DNA from: Betaproteobacteria bacterium
Lineage (GTDB): Bacteria; Pseudomonadota; Gammaproteobacteria; Burkholderiales; SG8-39
DNA length: 64,000 nucleotides
Direction of reading: 5' to 3'
Assembly: GCA_005881575.1 (NCBI GenBank)
Contig: VBCA01000004.1
Location: forward strand, 124,001 to 188,000
Shown: piece by piece, positions 1-10,079 of the stretch
Layout of the letters: every line of letters starts with the position of its first letter
Numbering within the stretch: the stretch's first letter is position 1
Made by a program: the position numbers and the translations under genes
The notes under the pieces: generated by a model
Database searches by the model: none
What the model was told of the DNA's origin: nothing
Seen by the model: the letters and a program-made list of their open reading frames with translations, nothing else

Positions 1-51
1 GAAGGGAGATCGGTGTCAAAGCCCACAGCGAAGCGGGGGAGCGGTGTTTAG
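1..51 (+). CDS. 3' end of an unidentified gene, possibly tsaE
   Basis: An open frame runs from the window edge to a TAG at 49-51 and overlaps the amiC GTG start by 8 bp. Only 16 residues are visible, basic and Ser/Gly-rich. In many betaproteobacteria tsaE precedes amiC and mutL, so tsaE is a guess from position. The residues alone identify nothing. Confidence 0.3.
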   Translation, partial: EGRSVSKPTAKRGSGV

Positions 52-1369
52 CAAAGGCCAAAAACGCCTGATCGCGTGCGCCGGAGCGCTGCGGTGTGCG
101 GCGCTCGGCGCCGTTCTGATTCTTTCGAGCTCGGTTCCTGCCGCTGAACCGTCCTCAGAACCGATACGGGCGGTCCGCGTATGGCCTGCGCCCGACTATA
201 CGCGCGTAACCGTGGAATCGGGAGATTCCCTGCGGCACAGCCTGATCCTCCTGAGAAACCCGGAGCGGCTCGTGCTCGACCTCGAAGACATCGATTTTCA
301 AAGCGTCCAGGAAGGATTCGCCGGAAAAGTCTCACCCAGCGACCCCTATATCGCCAATCTGCGCGTCGGGCGCTTCAAACCCGGCGTGGTTCGAGTCGTG
401 CTCGACCTCAAGACCGAAGTCAAGCCGCAGATTTTTACGCTCGCTCCGATCGGTGAGTATGGACACCGCCTGGTGCTGGATATCTATCCGATCGAACCCT
501 TGGACCCGTTACTGGCACTGCTGCAGAAACCCGAGTTGAAAATGGGGCAAGCCTTCGGGAAATCCGCGGACGGAGAATCTTCCGAGGAGCCGAATGGACA
601 AGCCAAGCCGAACAACAAGCAGTCTCAGCCGGCAAAGGAACCTGCCGTCAATCGTCTCGTCACGATCGTGGTCGATCCAGGGCACGGCGGAGAGGATCCT
701 GGTGCCCGGGGACGGCGTGGAACCCGCGAAAAGCACGTCACCTTGACGATCGCGCGCAGGCTTAAGAGCCTGATTGATGTCGAGCCCAACATGCGTGCGC
801 TGCTCACCCGGGACGGCGACTTTTTGATCCCGCTCGAAGGCCGCGTCGAGAAGGCGCGCCGGGTGAAGGCCGATCTATTCGTATCGATCCACGCCGACGC
901 CTTCATCAAGCCTCACGTTCGCGGCTCGTCCGTATTCGCCTTATCCGAGCACGGCGCGACGAGTCCTGCGGCCCAGCGGCTAGCTATGAACGAAAACAAC
1001 GCTGACCTGATCGGCGGGGTCAATCTCAGTCGGAAGGACCGGTATCTCGATATGACCCTTGCCGACCTTCGCCTGACCGCCCAAATCAGCGACAGTCTCA
1101 AGCTCGCTCGGGCCGTGCTGGGGGAGCTGGGCGGTGTGAATTTTCTCCACAAGGGCAAGGTCGAGCAGGCCGGCTTTGCGGTGCTGAAGGCGCCTAACAT
1201 CCCGTCCATCCTCGTCGAGACGGCGTTCATCAGCAATCCCGACGAGGAGCAGCGATTGAATGACACGGCTTACCAGGAAAAAATCGCGATCGCGATCCTC
1301 CGTGGCATCAAGGGATACATCGCAAAAAATCCGCCTCTATCCCGCTCGACCCTCGCGTCGATTCGCTGA
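44..1369 (+). CDS. amiC: N-acetylmuramoyl-L-alanine amidase, AmiC type
   Basis: This is a periplasmic cell-wall amidase that cuts the amide bond between MurNAc and the stem peptide during daughter-cell separation. The 441-residue product has a basic N-terminus and hydrophobic signal segment (about residues 10-33), an AMIN septum-targeting domain (about 40-150), a polar Pro/Lys/Gln linker and a zinc-dependent Amidase_3 domain (about 205-425). Zinc-ligand motifs are visible: DPGHGGEDPG, the Glu of TREKH and the His of SIHADAF. The GTG start overlaps the upstream frame. The amiC-mutL-miaA order is common in betaproteobacteria. Confidence 0.93.
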   Translation: MFSKGQKRLIACAGALRCAALGAVLILSSSVPAAEPSSEPIRAVRVWPAPDYTRVTVESGDSLRHSLILLRNPERLVLDLEDIDFQSVQEGFAGKVSPSDPYIANLRVGRFKPGVVRVVLDLKTEVKPQIFTLAPIGEYGHRLVLDIYPIEPLDPLLALLQKPELKMGQAFGKSADGESSEEPNGQAKPNNKQSQPAKEPAVNRLVTIVVDPGHGGEDPGARGRRGTREKHVTLTIARRLKSLIDVEPNMRALLTRDGDFLIPLEGRVEKARRVKADLFVSIHADAFIKPHVRGSSVFALSEHGATSPAAQRLAMNENNADLIGGVNLSRKDRYLDMTLADLRLTAQISDSLKLARAVLGELGGVNFLHKGKVEQAGFAVLKAPNIPSILVETAFISNPDEEQRLNDTAYQEKIAIAILRGIKGYIAKNPPLSRSTLASIR

Positions 1370-1393
1370 TTCCCCGGTGGGCCCGCTCTAGGT

Positions 1394-2035
1394 TCATGCC
1401 CTCTTCAGCCGCTGCCTGAGATACTCGAACGCGAGCGGCGTCACCGACAGCACGACGATCCCGACGATGACGATCGTGAGGTTCTCCTTCACGAAGGGCA
1501 CGTTGCCGAACCAGTAACCGGCGTACAGCAGCGACAGCACCCACGCAAGCGCGCCGGCCAGGTTGTAAGCAGTGAAGCTCAAGTAGGTCATGCGGGCGAT
1601 GCCGGCGACGAACGGGGCGAAAGTCCTCAGGATAGGCACGAAGCGGGTGATGACGATGGTTTTCCCGCCGTGCTTCTCGTAGAACGCGTGCGCGCGGTCG
1701 AGCGCCCTTCGATTGAAGAGCCGCGATTCCTCCCAATGGAAGACTTTCGGGCCTATGAAGCGGCCGATCGAGTAGTTGACGGTGTTGCCGAGCGCCGCCG
1801 CGGCGACCAGCAGCACGGCAATCAGGTGCACGTCGATGCCGCCTCCGGCCGCAAGGGTACCGGCGATGAAAAGCAAGGAGTCTCCGGGAAGAAAGGGCGT
1901 CACGACCAGGCCGGTCTCGCAAAAAATGATGACGAAAAGCAGCAGGTAAACCCAGGCGCCGTGTTGCTCGAGCAGTGTCGCAAGATGGCGGTCGAGATGA
2001 ACCAGCAGATCCCAGCCGGAAAACAGGAGCTCCAC
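1394..2035 (-). CDS. DedA family membrane protein
   Basis: The 213-residue protein has five or six hydrophobic segments and DedA/SNARE-associated hallmarks: an FCETGLVVTPFLPGDSLL stretch near residue 40 and a FVPILRTFAPFVAG re-entrant motif near residue 125. DedA proteins are inner-membrane proteins linked to lipid-carrier recycling and membrane potential. The gene is convergent with amiC and divergent from mutL, with only about 35 bp between the dedA and mutL starts. Family assignment is firm; substrate is unknown. Confidence 0.9.
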   Translation of the reverse strand: MELLFSGWDLLVHLDRHLATLLEQHGAWVYLLLFVIIFCETGLVVTPFLPGDSLLFIAGTLAAGGGIDVHLIAVLLVAAAALGNTVNYSIGRFIGPKVFHWEESRLFNRRALDRAHAFYEKHGGKTIVITRFVPILRTFAPFVAGIARMTYLSFTAYNLAGALAWVLSLLYAGYWFGNVPFVKENLTIVIVGIVVLSVTPLAFEYLRQRLKRA

Positions 2036-2070
2036 CGCGGCATTCTACCGCGTCACATATAATCGCAAAC

Positions 2071-3825
2071 GTGCCCGCCATCCGCCCGCTCCCCGAAGCT
2101 CTCATCAGCCAGATCGCGGCCGGGGAAGTAGTCGATCGGCCGGCCTCGGTGCTGAAGGAGCTCCTCGAAAACAGCCTCGATGCTGGCGCGACCGATATCG
2201 GCGTCGCGCTTGCCGAGGGCGGCATCAAGCAGATCCGCGTCGGCGACAACGGCTCAGGCATCGAGAAGGACGATCTGCCGATGGCTTTCGCTCGCCACGC
2301 GACCAGCAAGATCGCCTCGCTCGAGGATCTGGAGCAGGTCCGCTCGCTCGGATTTCGCGGCGAGGCGCTGGCGAGTATCGCATCGGTCGCGCGCGTCGCT
2401 CTCGCGAGCCGTGCCGCCGGAGCGGCCCACGCCTTCGCCGTCAGCACCGAGGCTGGAAGCATCGGCGCCACGGAGCCTGCCGCGCATCCGGCCGGGACCG
2501 TGGTTGAAGTCAATGACCTCTACTACAACACCCCGGCACGGCGCAAGTTCCTGAAGAGCGACGCCACCGAATTCGCCCACTGCGAGGAGGTGTTCACGCG
2601 TGCGGCCGTGTCGCGGTCCGACGTCGCCCTGACCCTGAGGCACAATGGCCGCGTCGTCGCGCGGCTCGCCCCGACCGACCCCGCGCAGCGGATCGCGGCG
2701 GCTCTCGGCTCGGAGTTCGCACAGTCGATGCGCACGGTCGAAGCGAACGGCGTGCTAAAGCTCTCCGGCTTCGCCGGCTCGCCCGCTTATACGCGCGCTT
2801 CGCGCGACGCGCAGTTCGTCTACGTGAACGGCCGCTTCGTGCGCGACAAGTTGCTCTCGCATGCGCTGCGCGAGGCCTATCGCGACGTTCTGCACGGCGA
2901 ACGCCATCCCGCGTACGTGCTTTTTCTCGAGATCGACCCGCGCGGCGTGGATGTCAACGTCCATCCGGCAAAGATCGAGATCCGCTTCCGCGATCCGCGC
3001 GCCGTGCACCAGTTCGTGTTTCATGCGGTCGTGAAGGGTCTTGCCGGCACGGCGGCCGAAACTCCGGCTGCGGTCGCCTCGCCCCTCGCAGCGGGCCGCT
3101 CGATACGGCCCCGGGCAGACCAGGTTCCCTTGGGCCTCGCTCAGCCGGTAGCGAGCTATACCGCGATGTTCGCCGACCGGCGCTCGGCCGCTGACCTCGC
3201 GCTGCCGAGCGCGACGCTCGAAGACCCGAACGCGCCGGGTGCACCGCCGCTCGGCTTCGCGCTCGCGCAGTTGCACGGCGTATACATACTCGCGCAGAAC
3301 CAGCAGGGCCTGATACTGGTCGACATGCATGCCGCGCACGAGCGCATCCTTTACGAAAGACTCAAGGGAGCGCTCGACTCCCGCGCGATGAACACCCAGA
3401 AGCTGCTTATCCCCTCCACGTTCCACGCCGACCGGGTCGATGTGGCCACCGTCGAGGAGCACGGCTCTACCCTCAACCAGCTCGGTTTCGACGTGGCGGC
3501 GATCTCGCCCTTCGCGCTCGCGGTACGTGCGGTCCCGGCCATGCTGGCCGAGGCCGATGCGGCGGAGCTTGCGCGCGCGGTATTGAGGGACATCCGCGAA
3601 TACGGGGCGAGCCGCGTGCTCACCGAGCGCCGGGACGAACTGCTCGGAACGATGGCGTGCCACGGTGCGGTGCGCGCCCATCGGGCCCTGACCATTCTGG
3701 AGATGAACGCCCTGCTGCGCGAGATGGAGGAAACCGAGCGCTCCGGCCAGTGCAACCATGGCCGCCCGACTTGGTTTCAGATGAGCCTCGCCGATCTCGA
3801 CAAACTCTTCATGCGTGGCCGCTGA
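2071..3825 (+). CDS. mutL: DNA mismatch repair protein MutL
   Basis: MutL is the GHKL ATPase that couples MutS mismatch recognition to strand incision. I place the start at GTG 2071 because the product then begins directly with [20 protein letters not shown]; the upstream in-frame extension is not conserved-looking. The product is 584 residues. N-terminal motifs include [17 protein letters not shown] and GFRGEAL. The C-terminal domain carries [12 protein letters not shown], close to the DQHA(X)2E(X)4E endonuclease motif with Gln replaced by Met, plus ACHGAVRAH and CNHGRPT. This suggests a nicking MutL that needs no MutH. It overlaps miaA by 11 bp. Confidence 0.96.
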   Translation: MPAIRPLPEALISQIAAGEVVDRPASVLKELLENSLDAGATDIGVALAEGGIKQIRVGDNGSGIEKDDLPMAFARHATSKIASLEDLEQVRSLGFRGEALASIASVARVALASRAAGAAHAFAVSTEAGSIGATEPAAHPAGTVVEVNDLYYNTPARRKFLKSDATEFAHCEEVFTRAAVSRSDVALTLRHNGRVVARLAPTDPAQRIAAALGSEFAQSMRTVEANGVLKLSGFAGSPAYTRASRDAQFVYVNGRFVRDKLLSHALREAYRDVLHGERHPAYVLFLEIDPRGVDVNVHPAKIEIRFRDPRAVHQFVFHAVVKGLAGTAAETPAAVASPLAAGRSIRPRADQVPLGLAQPVASYTAMFADRRSAADLALPSATLEDPNAPGAPPLGFALAQLHGVYILAQNQQGLILVDMHAAHERILYERLKGALDSRAMNTQKLLIPSTFHADRVDVATVEEHGSTLNQLGFDVAAISPFALAVRAVPAMLAEADAAELARAVLRDIREYGASRVLTERRDELLGTMACHGAVRAHRALTILEMNALLREMEETERSGQCNHGRPTWFQMSLADLDKLFMRGR

Positions 3826-4765
3826 ACCCGCCGCGATCCTGCTCATGGGCCCGACCGCCAGCGGCAAGAGCGCGCTGGCGGCGACCCTGGCGGGCCACTT
3901 TCCGGTCGAGATCATCAGCGTGGATTCCGCGCAGATCTACCGCGGCATGGACATCGGCACCGCGAAACCTTCGGTCGCCGAACGCCGATCGGTGCCTCAC
4001 CACCTCATCGACATCGTCGACCCGACCGGGAGCTACTCGGCCGCACAGTTCCGCAGCGACGCCGTACGACTGATCTCCGAAATCGCCGCCCGCGGCCGCA
4101 TCCCGCTCCTCGTCGGCGGCACGATGCTCTACTTCAAGGCGCTGCGCGAAGGGCTCTCGGAACTCCCCGAGTCGGACGCCGCTGTGCGCGCTCGGATCGA
4201 CGCCGAAGCGGCCGAGCGGGGCTGGCCGGCGCTGCACGCCGAGCTTGCCAAGATCGATGCACCGACTGCGGCGAGACTCAAGCCGAGCGACGCGCAGCGG
4301 ATCCAGCGCGCGCTCGAAATCTATGGTGTCGCGGGGAAACCCATGTCGCGGCTGCTCGGACGAACGAAGAGGGCCCTGCCCTTTCGCCTCCTCGAGCTGG
4401 CTCTCGTTCCCTCGGACCGCGCCGAGCTGCATCGGCGCATCGAATCTCGCTTCGACGCCATGCTCGAGCGCGGGCTGGTCGAGGAGTTGCGGGCGTTGCG
4501 TGAGCGTCACGCTCTGTGGCCCGGGCTGCCCTCGATGCGCTGCGTCGGTTATCGACAGGCGTGGCAGCACCTCGAAGGAGAGTTTGGGCGCAATGAGCTG
4601 CGTGATCGCGGGATCTTTGCGACGCGTCAGCTCGCCAAGCGCCAGCTCACGTGGCTGCGGGCGATGAAGGCGGTGCGGAGTTTCGACTGCCTGGCGGAGG
4701 ACCTGGACGCCGAGGCGCTGGACTACGTTCGCCGCGATGTCAATCGAGCCAGTCTCGCTCCTTGA
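3815..4765 (+). CDS. miaA: tRNA dimethylallyltransferase
   Basis: MiaA transfers a dimethylallyl group to A37 of tRNAs reading UNN codons. The 316-residue protein has the P-loop GPTASGKS at residues 12-19, the substrate motif [16 protein letters not shown] and the [12 protein letters not shown] basic helix near the C-terminus. The GTG start lies inside the end of mutL, which suggests translational coupling. The 3' end overlaps the convergent topo VI A gene by 26 bp. Confidence 0.96.
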   Translation: MAAEPAAILLMGPTASGKSALAATLAGHFPVEIISVDSAQIYRGMDIGTAKPSVAERRSVPHHLIDIVDPTGSYSAAQFRSDAVRLISEIAARGRIPLLVGGTMLYFKALREGLSELPESDAAVRARIDAEAAERGWPALHAELAKIDAPTAARLKPSDAQRIQRALEIYGVAGKPMSRLLGRTKRALPFRLLELALVPSDRAELHRRIESRFDAMLERGLVEELRALRERHALWPGLPSMRCVGYRQAWQHLEGEFGRNELRDRGIFATRQLAKRQLTWLRAMKAVRSFDCLAEDLDAEALDYVRRDVNRASLAP

Positions 4766-5846
4766 GCTTCTTCGGAAGATAGGTCTTGCTCAGGTAGCGG
4801 AAGTCCTTGTTGGCGAGCGCATCGAGCTCGTACTTGAGACCCGTTGCGAGCATCCGCTTGATCTCTTCCTGCCAGGGTTTCTTCTGGAACCAGCGGTAAT
4901 TGATCAGCTCCTTGGCCCGGCTCACGTCTTTGTCGTTGAGCTTGATGCCGACGTTGCGCGGCAGCCCGTACGTATCGGGATCCGCGCTCGAGAGCCCGAT
5001 GAACTTTGCTTTGGGAATGGCCATCCGCTCGCTCTCGAACGCGAGGTTGATCGACCCCTGCTTGACGACCGAGTAGATGTAGTAGCCCCACGGGTCGTTG
5101 TCGACGAGAACGTAAACGGGGAGCCCGTGCTCCTCGTGCAGGCGCCGCGCCAGGCGCCGCACACCGCGCGGCGGCTGGCCGTTGCCCGTCAGGAGAACGC
5201 AGTTGTATCGGCGCCAGAACTTGTCCTCGGAGAGCCGGTTCCACTGGGTCCCTTTCTCCACGAGCAGGACGAAGTCCGCCGTGCATCGCCGGATCTGGAT
5301 GAACTCGGGCTCGACGATGGAGGGCACCGAGTAGCCGCCCTTGCCCAGGCGCGCGCAGTCCACCCGGTCGCCGTCGTCGGTGAGCACGACCGGCCCCACG
5401 ATGCTGCCGGCGTTCTCCGCGCGGACGTGGAGCTCCTCGCGCAACGCCGTCAGCGTCACTTCGAGGTCTTCGATGAGCGGGTCGGACTCGTTCTGGGCGT
5501 CGAAGGTGTTCTCGTGCGAGTCCTTCATCGTGTGCTTGGTGCGGTAGTAAATCTCCCGCAGCGACGTCGTGAGGTTCGCCCTCTGGAGCTCGGCCAAGGC
5601 ATCGGCCACCAGCACCGTCTGCATGAACTTCTTCGCCATCCCCACGTTGAACAGCGTGCGCTCCTGCTTGCGCCTGCCCATCTCGATGATGCCGCGCTTC
5701 TCGTTGAAGTTGATGTTGGCGAGGCTGCGCACGGGGATCGACAGCGCCGGATCACGACTTCGGCCGGCCGCCGAGATCACAGTATCGGCCACGCTCACGA
5801 GCTTCTTCTCGACGGGTGTGGGTTTCTTCGCGGTTGGTTTGGCCAT
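4740..5846 (-). CDS. top6A: DNA topoisomerase VI subunit A (Spo11-like)
   Basis: This is the DNA-cleaving subunit of a type IIB topoisomerase. The 368-residue protein has a winged-helix (5Y-CAP) region with the catalytic tyrosine in [11 protein letters not shown] (Tyr100/Tyr101), then a Toprim domain with the acidic residue in LLVEKGTQ (Glu197) and the DxD of [12 protein letters not shown] (Asp249, Asp251). The length matches archaeal Top6A, and all visible catalytic residues are kept, so it should be active. It lies 8 bp downstream of the subunit B gene and is surely co-expressed. Topo VI is mainly archaeal and plant; in bacteria it is sporadic, which implies old lateral transfer. Confidence 0.93.
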   Translation of the reverse strand: MAKPTAKKPTPVEKKLVSVADTVISAAGRSRDPALSIPVRSLANINFNEKRGIIEMGRRKQERTLFNVGMAKKFMQTVLVADALAELQRANLTTSLREIYYRTKHTMKDSHENTFDAQNESDPLIEDLEVTLTALREELHVRAENAGSIVGPVVLTDDGDRVDCARLGKGGYSVPSIVEPEFIQIRRCTADFVLLVEKGTQWNRLSEDKFWRRYNCVLLTGNGQPPRGVRRLARRLHEEHGLPVYVLVDNDPWGYYIYSVVKQGSINLAFESERMAIPKAKFIGLSSADPDTYGLPRNVGIKLNDKDVSRAKELINYRWFQKKPWQEEIKRMLATGLKYELDALANKDFRYLSKTYLPKKLKERDWLD

Positions 5847-5854
5847 GATTCTCT

Positions 5855-7903
5855 CTATCTCTTTTTGCGCTTGCTCGGTTTGCTCTTACGTTTTGCCGCC
5901 TTCGTCGTCTCTTTCGTCGGCGTGGGCTCTTCCGGCGGCCCGCCGTTGCTCGGCTCGGCGCCGGGCGGAACGGGCGCTTCTCCCTCGGTTCCCTCAGGAG
6001 TGACGATGATGGAGTGAGGCAGACCCTCCGGGCCGCTCTCGTGGCCGAGGATCTCGTCGGTCTTGGCCCCGCCGGTGCGTTTGAGCGCGATCTTCTGTAG
6101 TTGGTTCTTGAGTTTTTCCTTCGGGAACTTGCCGCCCTTCAGCCGCGCACACGCCTCGACGACCTCTTCGATGTAAAGCTCGAAAATATTGCGCCGGCGG
6201 AACTCGCCCTTGGCCCGTTCGCGCTTTCGTAAAAATACGCCGAGCCGGCGCCCGCATTCCTGCAGCGCCAGCCTGATCTCCTTGCGGATCTCGTCGTAAT
6301 CGGCGATCGCCTCTTTCGACTCGCTGGTGAATGGTACCCAGACCGAGGCCATGTGGACGAACACCACCATCGGCCCCGCCGGGAGCGCCCCGCGCGATTG
6401 GACGACGCCATAATTTCGCCAGGTGGTCTCGAGCACCGACTTGAAGGTCGCGCACGCCGACTGCTGATAGAGCAGAGGGACGCGGTTGGCGTAGCGAATG
6501 ACGCGGGCGAGCTCGTTGTCGTCGTCCTGCTGCTCGCCTTCGGCCAGCGGGACGGCGGGGGCTTCCGGCGTCTGCGCCGCCTGATCCGGCCCTCTGCCGA
6601 ACGCCAGCCCCGCCTCGATGATGAACGGATTGCCGCGGTACACTGCCGGTGGCCGGGTCACCGCCGTGTAGAAGTCGCCCTTGATCTGCTTGTAGAGCCC
6701 GTGGAGGATCGCCTTCTCGCCGATCGGCGAGATGCAGTTGGACGGCGGCGCCATGATCTTGGTCGACTGGATCGCCTTGTAGAGCGCCTCGGCGTCGACG
6801 CCGTGGACGTTGCGCGGCTTCGCGTTCGGCGACAGCTTGGCCGTTCCGCAAATCTGCTGGGCTACGGCGGAGGACACCCGGCTGAAATCGGCGGCGAGAA
6901 ACCCCGCGAGCGTGCGGCTCCTCGTGTCGTGCAGCATCCGCAGGAGAATGCCGAACTCGATCCCGTAGGGATGCGGCTTGATCTCCTTGGGCTGGGGCGG
7001 CAGCTCCTGAATCGTCCGCGGATACTCGCGCGTCTCCGCCTCCGGCGTCCGGTAGACGAGTTGCACGTGCGGATTGGCGATGGCCACCTGCTCGAGATAC
7101 TCGTCCACCGAGGCACGGCCCTTCTGGTAGCGCCCGTCGATCTCCAGTGCCACCTGCGTGCCGCGCTGGTGCTCCCAGTCGATCTTCTTGTTCTCGACAA
7201 TCCTCGGCTCGTTCTTCTTGGTGTCGATCTGCACTTCGAAGTAGTGGGCGGCGGCCCGCGCGCCGGTGCGCGAGATGATCTGCACCGGCTTGCCCGTCGT
7301 CAGCTGAGCGTACATGCCGGCCGCCGAGATGCCGATGCCCTGCTGGCCCCGGCTCATTCTGAGCCTGTGGAACTTCGAGCCGTAGAGGAGCTTCGCGAAG
7401 ATCGGCGGAATCTGCTGGCGGACTATCCCAGGCCCGTTGTCGATCACCGTCACGCGGAAGCGGGTCGCCTGGCTCGGAGGAGGCGGCGGCGCCCCGTCGG
7501 CCACCGCGACTTCCACGTTGACCAGGACATCAGGCAGGATGCCGGCCTCCTCGGCCGCGTCCAGCGCGTTGTCGACCGCTTCTTTGACGCAGGTGAGGAG
7601 CGCCTTGCGCGGATTGTCGAACCCCAGCAGGTGGCGGTTCTTCGTGAAGAACTCGGAGACCGAAATCTCCCGCTGGCGAGCTCCCATCTCGACAGCGGAG
7701 ATGGTCGTGGTCGGCTTGGCAGGCTTCGCGTCGGGAGTCTTGGCTTCGGCGGCCTTCGGGTCGGTCGCCGGCGTCTTGGCCGTCGCGGCTTCGGGCTTTG
7801 CCTTGGACTTGGCCTTGGATCTGAGTTCGCGTTTGGATTTGGGCGCGGGTTTGGACTTGACTGCCGCTTTGGACTTGCGTGTGCGTTTTGCCATCGCCCT
7901 CAT
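5855..7903 (-). CDS. top6B: DNA topoisomerase VI subunit B (GHKL ATPase)
   Basis: This ATPase subunit dimerises on ATP binding to drive strand passage by subunit A. The 682-residue product has an N-terminal tail of about 65 residues made almost only of Lys, Ala, Pro, Ser and Thr. The Bergerat fold follows: KEAVDNALDA (Asn112), DNGPGI (155-160) and GQQGIGISAAG (187-197). Then come the H2TH and transducer regions and a charged Pro/Lys-rich C-terminal tail. ATG 7894 is an alternative start. The lysine-rich tail resembles histone H1-like DNA-binding tails and may raise DNA affinity; that is inference. Confidence 0.93.
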   Translation of the reverse strand: MRAMAKRTRKSKAAVKSKPAPKSKRELRSKAKSKAKPEAATAKTPATDPKAAEAKTPDAKPAKPTTTISAVEMGARQREISVSEFFTKNRHLLGFDNPRKALLTCVKEAVDNALDAAEEAGILPDVLVNVEVAVADGAPPPPPSQATRFRVTVIDNGPGIVRQQIPPIFAKLLYGSKFHRLRMSRGQQGIGISAAGMYAQLTTGKPVQIISRTGARAAAHYFEVQIDTKKNEPRIVENKKIDWEHQRGTQVALEIDGRYQKGRASVDEYLEQVAIANPHVQLVYRTPEAETREYPRTIQELPPQPKEIKPHPYGIEFGILLRMLHDTRSRTLAGFLAADFSRVSSAVAQQICGTAKLSPNAKPRNVHGVDAEALYKAIQSTKIMAPPSNCISPIGEKAILHGLYKQIKGDFYTAVTRPPAVYRGNPFIIEAGLAFGRGPDQAAQTPEAPAVPLAEGEQQDDDNELARVIRYANRVPLLYQQSACATFKSVLETTWRNYGVVQSRGALPAGPMVVFVHMASVWVPFTSESKEAIADYDEIRKEIRLALQECGRRLGVFLRKRERAKGEFRRRNIFELYIEEVVEACARLKGGKFPKEKLKNQLQKIALKRTGGAKTDEILGHESGPEGLPHSIIVTPEGTEGEAPVPPGAEPSNGGPPEEPTPTKETTKAAKRKSKPSKRKKR

Positions 7904-7939
7904 TGATACTTCGACCTTCGGCGGAAGCCGGAAGTGTGG

Positions 7940-10015
7940 CTAGACCATCAGCGGCACGATCAGCAGCGCCACGATGTTGATGATCTTGATGAGCGGGTTC
8001 ACCGCCGGGCCGGCGGTGTCCTTGTAAGGGTCTCCCACCGTGTCTCCGGTGACCGCGGCCTTGTGCGCGTCCGAGCCCTTGCCTCCGTGGTGCCCGTCCT
8101 CGATGTATTTCTTGGCGTTGTCCCAGGCGCCGCCCCCCGTGGTCATCGAAATCGCGACGAAGAGCCCGGTGACGATGGTGCCCATCAACACGCCGCCCAG
8201 CGCCTGCGGCCCGAGCGCAAGGCCGACCACGACCGGCACCAACACGGGCAGGAGCGACGGGATCATCATTTCCTTGATCGCGGCGCGCGTGAGCATGTCC
8301 ACCGCGACGCCGTACTCGGGCTTCGCCTTGCCTTCCATGATCCCGGCGATTTCCTTGAACTGGCGGCGCACTTCCACCACCACCGAGCCTGCGGCGCGGC
8401 CGACCGCCTCCATCGCCATCGCGCCGAAGAGGTAGGGCACCATGCCGCCGATGAACAGACCGATGATCACCATGTGGTTGGAAAGATCGAAGGACACGAC
8501 TTTGCCCGCGCCTTCGAGCGCATGGGTGTAGTCGGCGAAAAGCACCAGCGCGGCAAGTCCCGCCGAGCCGATGGCATAACCCTTGGTCACCGCCTTGGTG
8601 GTGTTGCCTACCGCGTCGAGCGGATCGGTGATGGCGCGCACTTCCTTCGGCAAATCCGCCATCTCGGCGATGCCGCCGGCGTTGTCGGTGATCGGCCCGT
8701 AGGCGTCGAGCGCGACGATGATCCCGGCCATCGAAAGCATAGCGGTCGCGGCGACGGCGATGCCGTACAGGCCCGCAAGCGCGTAGGAAACGAAGATAGC
8801 GACGCAAACCGCGAGCACCGGCCAGGCGGTTGCGCGCATCGATACGCCCAGCCCGGCGATGATGTTGGTGCCGTGCCCGGTGGTCGAGGCCTCCGCGATG
8901 TGTCGCACCGGCTTGTACTGCGTGCCCGTGTAGTACTCGGTGATCCACACGAGGAAGCCGGTGAGCGCAAGGCCGACCACCGCGGCACCGTACAGGTGCC
9001 AGGCCGTGATCAGTTTGCTGCCGCCGAGCACCTGGAACGGCACGACCTTGAGAATGTCGCCCATCATCAGCTGCGTGATCGGATAAAAAGCAATCAGTGC
9101 GAGGCCCCCGGCCCAGATCAGGCCCCGGTAGAGAGCCGGCATGACGTTCTTGTCGTCCGGCTTCGTCTTCACGAACCAGGTGCCGATGATCGAGGCGATG
9201 ATGGCGAAGCCGCCGATCACGAGCGGATAGATCACCGCCGCCGGGCTCGCCGTCTTCACCACCAGCGCGCTCAAGATCATGGTGGCGATGATCGTCACCG
9301 CATAAGTCTCGAACAGGTCCGCGGCCATGCCGGCACAGTCACCGACATTGTCGCCTACGTTGTCGGCGATCACGGCAGGATTGCGCGGATCGTCCTCGGG
9401 AATGCCCGCCTCGACCTTGCCCACCAGGTCGGCGCCCACGTCCGCGCCTTTGGTAAAGATGCCCCCGCCCAGCCGCGCGAAAATCGAGATCAGCGAACCG
9501 CCGAAACCCAGCCCGATCAGGGGCTTCAGGATGTGATCGAGCGCGCCCTTGTCCTGCGCGTTGGAATACAACAGCGCGAAATAGCCCGCGACGCCGAGCA
9601 ACCCCAGCCCGACCACCAGCAACCCGGTGATCGCCCCGCCCTTGAAAGCGACGTTGAGCGCCTGCTGCAGGCCGCTGCGCGCGGCTTCCGCGGTGCGCAC
9701 GTTGGCGCGCACCGAGATGTTCATGCCGATGATGCCCGAGAGGCCCGAGAACAGCGCCCCGATGGCGAAACCCCAGGCCGTCGCCCAGCCCAGTTTCGGA
9801 ATCAGGCCGATGACGAGGAACAACACCACGCCGACCACCGAGATCGTCGTGTACTGGCGCTTGAGGTACGCGCTGGCGCCTTCGCGAACCGCCGCGGCGA
9901 TTTCCTGCATGCGAACGTTGCCCGCGGGCAGCGAAATGATCCATCTCGATTGCAGCACACCGTAGACGATCGCGATGAACGCGCAGGCGATGGCGAACCA
10001 GAGACCTCCGAGCAT
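7940..10015 (-). CDS. hppA: K+-independent membrane H+-translocating pyrophosphatase
   Basis: HppA couples PPi hydrolysis to proton pumping across the inner membrane, or runs in reverse. The 691-residue protein has about 16 hydrophobic segments and family motifs including [32 protein letters not shown] (reported here by name of its [11 protein letters not shown] core) and [19 protein letters not shown]. The sequence [10 protein letters not shown] near residue 470 has Lys where K+-dependent enzymes have Ala, which marks the K+-independent subfamily. pfp lies 64 bp upstream on the same strand, which suggests a shared PPi economy. Confidence 0.95.
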   Translation of the reverse strand: MLGGLWFAIACAFIAIVYGVLQSRWIISLPAGNVRMQEIAAAVREGASAYLKRQYTTISVVGVVLFLVIGLIPKLGWATAWGFAIGALFSGLSGIIGMNISVRANVRTAEAARSGLQQALNVAFKGGAITGLLVVGLGLLGVAGYFALLYSNAQDKGALDHILKPLIGLGFGGSLISIFARLGGGIFTKGADVGADLVGKVEAGIPEDDPRNPAVIADNVGDNVGDCAGMAADLFETYAVTIIATMILSALVVKTASPAAVIYPLVIGGFAIIASIIGTWFVKTKPDDKNVMPALYRGLIWAGGLALIAFYPITQLMMGDILKVVPFQVLGGSKLITAWHLYGAAVVGLALTGFLVWITEYYTGTQYKPVRHIAEASTTGHGTNIIAGLGVSMRATAWPVLAVCVAIFVSYALAGLYGIAVAATAMLSMAGIIVALDAYGPITDNAGGIAEMADLPKEVRAITDPLDAVGNTTKAVTKGYAIGSAGLAALVLFADYTHALEGAGKVVSFDLSNHMVIIGLFIGGMVPYLFGAMAMEAVGRAAGSVVVEVRRQFKEIAGIMEGKAKPEYGVAVDMLTRAAIKEMMIPSLLPVLVPVVVGLALGPQALGGVLMGTIVTGLFVAISMTTGGGAWDNAKKYIEDGHHGGKGSDAHKAAVTGDTVGDPYKDTAGPAVNPLIKIINIVALLIVPLMV

Positions 10016-10079
10016 ACATTTCTCCCCTGAATAGGCCCCTTGTCCCGGACCTGGGTGAAAAGCGCGAAATTATAACAAT

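Noticed and set aside
1975-2070. Extended MutL start 32 codons upstream
   Set aside because: It would overlap dedA on the other strand, and its residues do not resemble MutL; GTG 2071 fits the family exactly.
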